64,000 nt of DNA from positions 1 through 64,000 of the forward strand of contig JADJRE010000043.1 of assembly GCA_016712375.1 (NCBI GenBank), read 5' to 3'. Both the position numbers and the translations under genes were made by a program. Shown piece after piece: positions 58,704-64,000 of the stretch (positions are counted from its first letter, which is position 1; each line of letters starts with the position of its first letter). The DNA is from Rhodospirillales bacterium (GTDB taxonomy: Bacteria; Pseudomonadota; Alphaproteobacteria; Rhodospirillales; Defluviicoccaceae). The notes under the pieces were generated by a model. The model did no database searches and was not told where the DNA came from. It saw only the letters and a list, made by a program, of their open reading frames with translations.

Positions 58704-59750
58704 TCACTTGGCAGCCCAGGCGTTGAAGCGTTGTTCCAGCTCCTCGCCGTGCTCGACCCAGAACTGGGTGTTGCTGGCAACCGCGCCCTCCAGGTTTTTC
58801 GGCGCCGTCGGCAGGTCGGCGACCCGCTTCGGGTCGAGTGCTTCGACCGCCTTCAGGTTGGTGGGACCGTAGGCGATCTCGGACGAGTAGACCTTCTGCG
58901 GCCCGGGCGAGCTGGCAAAGGCGATGAACTTGTAGGCCAAAGCCTGCTTCGGCGTGCCGGTGGGGATCGCCCAGTGATCGGCATCGTAGATGGAGCCGCT
59001 CCAGACGATCTTCAGGTTCTTGCCTTCCTTCTGCGCGGTGGCGATGCGGCCGTTGTAGGCGGAGCTCATCACCAGGTCGCCGGCGGCCAGCATCTGCGGC
59101 GGCTGGGCGCCCGCCTCCCACCACTGGAGGTTCGGCTTGATCTGGTCGAGCTTGGCGAAAGCGCGCTCCACGCCCTCCTTGGTGCCGAGCACCGTGTAGA
59201 CGTCGGCGGGCTTCACGCCGTCGGCGAGCAGCGCGATCTCGAGGGTGAACTTAGCTCCCTTGCGCAGGCCGCGCTTTCCGGGGAATTTCCTGACGTCCCA
59301 GAAGTCCTGCCACGAGGCGGGCCGCGTGGTCAGCTTGTCGGCGTCGTAGGCCAGCACGGTGGACCAGACGAAGGTGCCGATGCCGCACTCGCTCACCGCC
59401 TTCGGCACGAAGTTCTTAGTATCGCCGATCTTCGCGAAGTCGAGCTGTTCGTACAAGCCCTCCTCGCAACCGCGATACAGCTCGGCGGACTCGAGCTCGA
59501 CCACGTCCCAGGTGACGTTCTTGGTGTCGACCATCGCCTTGATCTTGGCCTGCTCACCGTTGTACTCGCCGGCGACGATCTTGATGCCGGTCTCCTTGCT
59601 GAACGGCTCGTAGTAGGCCTTCTCCTGCGCCTTCTGCACGGCGCCGCCGAACGAGATCACCGTCAGCTCTTCGGCGTTGGCCCGGGCGGCGACGAACGCG
59701 GTGGTCGAGAGCGCCAGGGCGAGGATCACGAGGGTCTTGGGGGTCTGCAT
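58704..59750 (-). CDS. periplasmic substrate-binding protein, PotD-like
   Basis: 348 residues with an N-terminal signal peptide (LVILALALSTTAFVAARANA, cleavage about residue 26). ELTVISFGGAVQKAQEKAYYEPFSKETGIKIV is typical of family-1/PotD-type extracellular solute-binding proteins. VTWDVVELESAELYRGCEEGL and SAYNGRIATAQKEGK fit too. It lies between the ATPase and permease genes. Likely ligand is a polyamine or related cationic or amino compound. Confidence 0.88.
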   Translation of the reverse strand: MQTPKTLVILALALSTTAFVAARANAEELTVISFGGAVQKAQEKAYYEPFSKETGIKIVAGEYNGEQAKIKAMVDTKNVTWDVVELESAELYRGCEEGLYEQLDFAKIGDTKNFVPKAVSECGIGTFVWSTVLAYDADKLTTRPASWQDFWDVRKFPGKRGLRKGAKFTLEIALLADGVKPADVYTVLGTKEGVERAFAKLDQIKPNLQWWEAGAQPPQMLAAGDLVMSSAYNGRIATAQKEGKNLKIVWSGSIYDADHWAIPTGTPKQALAYKFIAFASSPGPQKVYSSEIAYGPTNLKAVEALDPKRVADLPTAPKNLEGAVASNTQFWVEHGEELEQRFNAWAAK

Positions 59751-59824
59751 CGCGGTTTGCCTTTTCTGCGAGAGGTCGGGGTTGGCAGGCCCCTCCCTGG
59801 TTTCATCGGAAAGGAGTGGGGGGA

Positions 59825-60940
59825 TCAGCCGACCGGCGCGGCAAAGGCGCGCACGTGATCGGCCTTGACGCCGATCGTCATCCGGTCGCCGGGCTTCATG
59901 TGCCCGTGAACCTCGGAGATCGGCAACTTCGCGATGAAGTTGGCGTTGTTTGCCACCTGCATGCGGATGCGCACGTGGTCGCCGAGATAGATCAGCTCCT
60001 CGACCGCCGCCGTCAGCCGGTTCTCGGCGCCGGCCGCGGCGCCATTCAAGTGGACCCGCTCCGGGCGGATCGACAGCATGGCGGGGCTGCCCACCTCGCG
60101 CACGTCGGCGGCCCTGGCCTCGATGCAGCTGCCGTCGTCAAGCCGCACCCGGCAACGGCCGTCGGCCGCCACCTCGACCCGTCCGTCGAGCGCGTTGTTC
60201 TCGCCGATGAAGCTGGCGACGAAGGCGTTCGCCGGTTCCTCGTAGAGCGTCGCCGGCGCGTCGCACTGCTGGATCACGCCGTGGTTGAACACGGCGATCC
60301 GGTCCGACATGGTCAGCGCCTCGCCCTGGTCGTGGGTGACGTAGACGACGGTCACCCCCAGGCGTTCGTGGATCTGGCGAATCTCCAGCTGCATGTGCTC
60401 GCGCAGCTGCTTGTCGAGCGCGCCCAGCGGCTCGTCCATCAGCACCAGCTTCGGCTCGAAGACGAGCGCGCGGGCGAGCGCGATACGCTGCTGCTGGCCG
60501 CCGGAGAGCTGTTGCGGGTAGCGGGCGCCGAACGTGTCCATCCGCACCATGGCGAGCGCGCCCGCGACCCGCTCCTCGATTTCCGCCTTCGGCCGTTTGC
60601 GCGCCTGCAGCGGGAAGCGCAGGTTGTCGGCCACCGTCATGTGCGGGAACAGGGCGTAGTTCTGGAAGACGATGCCGATGTTGCGCTGATGCGGCGGCAC
60701 CCGGTTGATGACCTTGCCGTCCAGCCGGATCTCGCCCGAGGTCGGCGTCTCGAAGCCGGCAAGCATCATCAGGCAGGTGGTCTTGCCCGACCCGGACGGG
60801 CCCAGCAGCGTCAGGAATTCGCCGCGTTGCACGTCGATCGTCAAATCCCGGACGATCAGCGTCTCGCCGTCGTAGGTCTTCTGAACATTGCGAAAGCGGA
60901 TCAGCGGCTCCGCCTGGTCAAGTTGCGTGTCTTCCCGCAC
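59825..60940 (-). CDS. ABC transporter ATP-binding protein, PotA-like
   Basis: 371 residues: Walker A GPSGSGKTT (about 50), signature LSGGQQQRIALARAL, Walker B KLVLMDEPLGALD, switch His in VYVTHDQGEAL, and a C-terminal TOBE domain (RPERVHLNGAAAGAENRLTA). This is the classic spermidine/putrescine-type ATPase order. It is the first gene of the minus-strand operon, facing the GabR-like regulator. Confidence 0.9.
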   Translation of the reverse strand: MREDTQLDQAEPLIRFRNVQKTYDGETLIVRDLTIDVQRGEFLTLLGPSGSGKTTCLMMLAGFETPTSGEIRLDGKVINRVPPHQRNIGIVFQNYALFPHMTVADNLRFPLQARKRPKAEIEERVAGALAMVRMDTFGARYPQQLSGGQQQRIALARALVFEPKLVLMDEPLGALDKQLREHMQLEIRQIHERLGVTVVYVTHDQGEALTMSDRIAVFNHGVIQQCDAPATLYEEPANAFVASFIGENNALDGRVEVAADGRCRVRLDDGSCIEARAADVREVGSPAMLSIRPERVHLNGAAAGAENRLTAAVEELIYLGDHVRIRMQVANNANFIAKLPISEVHGHMKPGDRMTIGVKADHVRAFAAPVG

Positions 60941-61256
60941 CGGTTCCTCCCACGCGCGTCCCTGGCGTCGCGCCCACCCATGTCCGGTGGCGCGGCTCCT
61001 GTCCGGTTGCCGCGGCGGCTTGGTGCTGCCCTCGTTTTCACCGCGATTGTTTGCGGCTGTGAGACCCTGCTTTCTCGTTCAGTCAACAGCAGCGGCACCG
61101 TGAGTGCACGTTATCAGGGCTTTGGCTTGATTGAAAAGAGCCACTTCACAAATTCTGATGGAGCCATTGCCCGATTCGTGTGCGGATGCGCCGATAGGGC
61201 GCAGGATGTTCGTAGTTATTCGCCCTTTTGGAGAGATGCCGGATGCAGGTGCGGAC
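60941..61256. promoter_or_regulatory. divergent promoter between transporter operon and MocR regulator
   Basis: A 316-bp gap. GAGCCACT (61138-61145) and GAGCCATT (61161-61168) are direct repeats 23 bp apart, just upstream of the regulator start. GabR/MocR proteins bind direct repeats of about this geometry. Promoter boxes are not clear by eye. An upstream in-frame extension of the regulator to 61131 is open but has no ribosome site. Confidence 0.4.
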
Positions 61257-62771
61257 ATGAATGGCGCGCTGGTCGGCGATCTGATCCAGGAAATCTCCGA
61301 ACTGCATCGCGGCCGTGACGTGCCGCTCAACCGCCAGGTTTACGGCGTACTCCGGCAGCTGATCCTGGAGAACCGGATCCCCATCGGCACCAAGCTTCCG
61401 GCCACCCGGGACCTGGCCCGGCTGCTCGGGGTCGGCCGCAACACCGTGCTGCGCGCGTACGAGCAGCTGGTGACGGAAGGCTACGTCGGCGGGCATGTGG
61501 GCTCCGGAACCTTCGTCGCCGATACCCTGCCGGACGGCTCTCCCGAGGGCGCGTGGCGCCCGCTTGCGGCCGACGTTCCGGCGCGGTGGATGCTCTCGGC
61601 ACGCGGCGCGGAGATCGCCCGGCATCGGGACAGCGGGCCGATCCAAAGCGGCGCCTTCGTGCCGGGCATCCCGGACGTGGAGCTGTTCCCCCACGACGTC
61701 TGGCGGCGGTTGGTGGCCAAGTACCTGCACCGCCGGCACGCAGCCCTGCTGCAGTACGCCGTGGGCGGCCACCCGCGGCTGAAGACGACGCTGGCCGACT
61801 ACCTGCGGGCGACGCGCTACATCGACTGCGACCCGGGCCAGATTCTGATCCTCAACGGCTCGCACGAGGCGCTCGATCTGTGCGCGCGGATGCTGGCGGA
61901 TCCCGGCGACGGCGTACTGATGGAGGACCCCGGCTACTGGGGGGCGCGCAACGTCTTCCGCGCCGCCGGGCTGACGGCGCATCCGGTGCCCGTGGACGAG
62001 AACGGCATGGCGCCGCGGGAAGCGGACTGGGCCCGGTCTCCGCGCCTCGTCTTCCTCTCGCCCTCCTGCCAGTATCCGACCGGCGCGGTCCTAAGCCTGG
62101 CGCGGCGTCGCGCGATCCTGGAGGATGCGGCCCGGCGCGGGGCCTGCATCATCGAGGACGACTACGACAACGAACTGCGCTACCACAAGCACCCCGTCGC
62201 CCCCCTCTTCGGCCTGTCGAACGCCAACCGGGTGATCTACCTGGGGACGTTCACCAAGGTGATGTTTCCGGGCCTGCGCCTGGCCTACCTGGTGGTGCCG
62301 CCGGATCTGGTCGATACGCTCGCGGCCGGCGTCGCCGAACTCTACCGCGAAGGCCGCCTCGCCGAACAGGCAGCGCTGGCCGACTTCATCGCGGAAGGCT
62401 ACCTCGGCTCGCACATCCGTCGGATGCGGGTCGTCTACGCCGAGCGGCAGGCGGCGCTGCGATCGGCCCTGGGAGGATTGCTGGGCGACCGGATGTCCGT
62501 CTCCGGCGGACACGCCGGCATTCACCTGCTCTACGTGTTCGACGAGCCGATCGACGACGCCGCGGTTGCGGCCGACGCGCTGGCCGAGGGCATCGTCGCC
62601 CGTCCGCTCTCCCGCTACCAAATGGATCAGGCGCGCGGCGGCCGCGGCCTGCTGCTGGGCTACGCGGGCGTTCCGGTCGAGGGGATCCGGCCTGCGGCGG
62701 AGACGCTGGCGCGCGTCGTCGAGCGGCACGCGCCGACGGGCGCACGGCGGGCGAGCCGGCAGCTGGGGTAA
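61257..62771 (+). CDS. MocR/GabR-family PLP-dependent transcriptional regulator
   Basis: About 504 residues from ATG 61257. A GntR-type winged helix at about residues 20-85 (VPLNRQVYGVLRQLILENRI, TKLPATRDLARLLGVGRNTVLRAYEQL) is followed by an aminotransferase-like domain (about 130-500: SHEALDLCARMLADPGD, EDPGYWGARNVF, IIEDDYDNELRY, GTFTKVMFPGLRLAYL with the PLP lysine). The divergent position next to gabT and a polyamine-type importer suggests it senses GABA or a related amine and activates that operon. Confidence 0.86.
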   Translation: MNGALVGDLIQEISELHRGRDVPLNRQVYGVLRQLILENRIPIGTKLPATRDLARLLGVGRNTVLRAYEQLVTEGYVGGHVGSGTFVADTLPDGSPEGAWRPLAADVPARWMLSARGAEIARHRDSGPIQSGAFVPGIPDVELFPHDVWRRLVAKYLHRRHAALLQYAVGGHPRLKTTLADYLRATRYIDCDPGQILILNGSHEALDLCARMLADPGDGVLMEDPGYWGARNVFRAAGLTAHPVPVDENGMAPREADWARSPRLVFLSPSCQYPTGAVLSLARRRAILEDAARRGACIIEDDYDNELRYHKHPVAPLFGLSNANRVIYLGTFTKVMFPGLRLAYLVVPPDLVDTLAAGVAELYREGRLAEQAALADFIAEGYLGSHIRRMRVVYAERQAALRSALGGLLGDRMSVSGGHAGIHLLYVFDEPIDDAAVAADALAEGIVARPLSRYQMDQARGGRGLLLGYAGVPVEGIRPAAETLARVVERHAPTGARRASRQLG

Positions 62772-62965
62772 GTCTGCGCGTGGAAAGCGTGTGAATCAGC
62801 ATCGAAGTCGGACCCCGCTCCACAGCGCCATAACATCATGAAACTGCGCAAAAAGAACTATTTATGGCGGGGTTCCGACCGGCCCCCGATGGGACCCCGG
62901 CCAATGCCAGCATTCTGAGGACGAATGACAGCGGTAGGTGGTATTCTCACGGGCGCACGCTTCGA
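62772..62965. other. intergenic stretch with an inverted repeat, likely insertion-sequence end
   Basis: GTCGGACCCCGC (about 62807-62818) and its inverse GCGGGGTTCCGAC (about 62867-62879) bracket an AT-rich core (about 62820-62866). This looks like a remnant of a transposon terminus rather than a gene. Nothing else was seen. Confidence 0.4.
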
Positions 62966-63156
62966 TGCCTTTTCACAGCCCGGATTTCAACCCGATCGAA
63001 AAGGCGCTCGCGAAGCTGAAGGCCCTGCTCCGCAAACCCGTCGGACGTACCGTCGACGGCCTTTGGCTCACCTTCGCCGGGCCCCGCTCAGTATGCTACG
63101 CGGCCAGATGGTACCACTCGGCCAAAGCCGCCGAGCGGTTCTGCTTGAAGATGTGA
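62966..63156 (+). pseudogene. IS630-family transposase C-terminal fragment
   Basis: The plus strand reads MPFHSPDFNPIEKALAKLKALLRKPVGRTVDGLW, the end of the IS630-type DDE domain (SPDxNPIE holds the last catalytic Glu). The rest of the gene is absent and the frame decays after about residue 45. Confidence 0.75.
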
Positions 63157-63260
63157 CGCCGGTTGAGATGACGCTCGAGATTGAAGAGGTTGTGGACCGA
63201 AGCATGAACGGAGACGAATTTCTGCCCGTCTCGGCGCCAAGCGAAATTGGTCAGCTTACT
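63096..63260 (-). pseudogene. IS6-type transposase C-terminal fragment
   Basis: The minus strand reads FVSVHASVHNLFNLERHLNRRHIFKQNRSAALAEWYHLAA, homologous in layout to the C-terminus of the IS6-family transposase at 49328-50022 (SAHAAVYNTFNVQRHLISR...). It overlaps the IS630 remnant head to tail. Only the last about 45 residues survive. Confidence 0.7.
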
Positions 63261-63387
63261 GGTTCCGGCCCAGGCTCGCTGCAACTGGGCGCACGCTGAT
63301 TGCAAACAGGATCGCAAACATCGGCGCCGTGCGCACGCTGATTGCAAGTGGGCTGCGGGTTGACGGGCTCGGTTTCGTGGCCGCTGG

Positions 63388-63603
63388 TCACACCGGCAGG
63401 CCGGCGGCAAGCATCTGCTCCTTCAGCTCACGGGCGCGGTCCGGTTCGAGCGTCTGGTTGAACAAGGCGTAGCCGTTTACGCGGCGGCGCGTTCGACGTC
63501 CTTGGCGGCCTGCCAGGCCCAGGGGGTGAAGTTCGGCGAGGCGTCTGTTCGGCCAGCCACCGACCAGGGTCAACACGTCGGTGAGCCAGGCTTCCGGCTT
63601 CAC
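63388..63603 (-). pseudogene. IS66-family transposase C-terminal fragment
   Basis: The minus strand reads KPEAWLTDVLTLVGGWPNRRLAELHPLGL, the usual C-terminus of IS66 TnpC (E-x-W-L-T-D-V-L...R-L-x-E-L-x-P-W). A nearby frame gives WQAAKDVERAAA and a stop. The remainder of the element is missing. Confidence 0.65.
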
Positions 63604-63826
63604 ATCGTGCTACTTGGCTACTTGCAGGCTTGGACCAGCGACACGAGCACCGACCAGTTCTCGGCGCTGAGCGGACTGGATCATGGGAGCTTCTACTCAA
63701 GTCAAGGAAGCCGCTACCAATTAATAGAACCACCGCCTCTCGCCGATCATTTGAGTTCTGGATTGCATAGCATAGCTGCTCGTGGAACCATCAAGTTTGG
63801 TCTAAGATGACCAAAGGGGGAAGGAA
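63604..63826. other. upstream region of the tyrosinase-like gene
   Basis: 223 bp with no credible gene; AT content rises after 63690. A strong ribosome site (AAGGGGGAAGGAA) lies just before the next start. TTGAGT (about 63753) and CATAGCATAG (about 63766-63775) could be promoter boxes, but this is weak. Confidence 0.35.
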
Positions 63827-64000
63827 ATGCCTCGTGTTCGGCGGAGCGTATGGCAGCTTAGTAACCCAAGTCCGGAACTCGAATGGTACGCCAGGGCGGT
63901 TGCAGAGATGCGCCGGCGGCCGTTCCAGGATCCGACGAGCTGGGCTTTCCAGGGAGCGGTGCATGGCTACAGTCAGAACAGGGCGCCGTGGCCATCGTTG
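63827..64000 (+). CDS. tyrosinase-family protein, 5' part (runs off the window)
   Basis: ATG 63827 after AAGGGGGAAGGAA. The 58 visible residues (MPRVRRSVWQLSN..., LEWYARAVAEMRRRPFQDPTSWAFQGAVHGY) match the N-terminus of bacterial tyrosinase/polyphenol-oxidase-like proteins (V-R-x-x-V-W-x-L, W-Y-A-x-A-V-x-x-M, P-T-S-W-x-x-x-x-x-I/V-H-G). The His after AV is the expected first copper-A ligand. The copper-binding core lies outside the window. Confidence 0.65.
   Translation, partial: MPRVRRSVWQLSNPSPELEWYARAVAEMRRRPFQDPTSWAFQGAVHGYSQNRAPWPSL

Overview
The window is GC-rich, densely packed DNA, most likely from an alphaproteobacterium. I infer this from the style of the IS21/IS6/IS1111/IS66/IS630 elements, the PotABCD-like transporter with a MocR/GabR-type regulator, and the GC bias. 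No rRNA or tRNA gene was seen, so the taxonomy is not anchored. The region reads as an accessory island. Two copies of one IS21-family element lie in inverted orientation at about 1-2570 (minus) and 46387-48996 (plus), and bracket about 44 kb of cargo. At the left inner junction a tyrosine recombinase is cut. At the right inner junction a serine recombinase is cut.

The cargo has two systems. (1) 3403-32772 is an extracellular contractile injection system (eCIS, phage-tail-like particle). One long minus-strand operon runs from 28664 down to 3403: sheath-related protein, sheath, tube, Zn-ribbon assembly protein, Pro-rich protein, Pvc16-like cap, an eCIS-core (DUF4157) protein with a probable C-terminal nuclease, AAA+ ATPase, CIS-tube protein, LysM protein, gpD-like hub, gpV-like spike, PAAR-like tip, gp25, two large baseplate proteins, a gpI-like tail protein, a DUF6519/beta-helix fibre and a small coiled coil. 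Divergently on the plus strand is a second DUF4157 protein carrying a caspase-like (His...Cys) segment, an OmpA-like domain and a membrane segment. (2) 33611-45061 is a type I-G (formerly I-U) CRISPR-Cas system: csb2, csb1, csx17 and cas3 on minus; cas4-cas1 fusion and cas2 on plus; then a 19-repeat, 18-spacer array. In the cas3/cas4-cas1 divergent gap I found two degenerate copies of the CRISPR repeat in reverse orientation, spaced by exactly one spacer length. The upstream copy keeps the crRNA 5'-handle and the downstream copy keeps the hairpin. This resembles CreA/CreR-type crRNA-like regulators and is the most interesting signal here.

To the right of the second IS21 are a DUF4410 remnant, an IS6 element, an IS1111-group element and a decapitated gabD. 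An intact-looking minus-strand cluster follows (51654-60940): C45 acyltransferase/peptidase, ATP-grasp ligase, nitrilase-fold amidohydrolase, GABA-type transaminase and a PotABCD-like ABC importer. A divergent GabR/MocR regulator follows at 61257. The window closes with transposase debris (IS630, IS6, IS66) and the start of a tyrosinase-like gene.

An important caveat: many genes, including both IS21 copies, the IS6 and IS1111 transposases, cas8 and one permease, are broken by single-base losses in short homopolymers. The two IS21 copies carry such lesions at different places. I therefore read most frameshifts as long-read consensus errors and annotate the genes as single reconstructed CDSs, noting each break.
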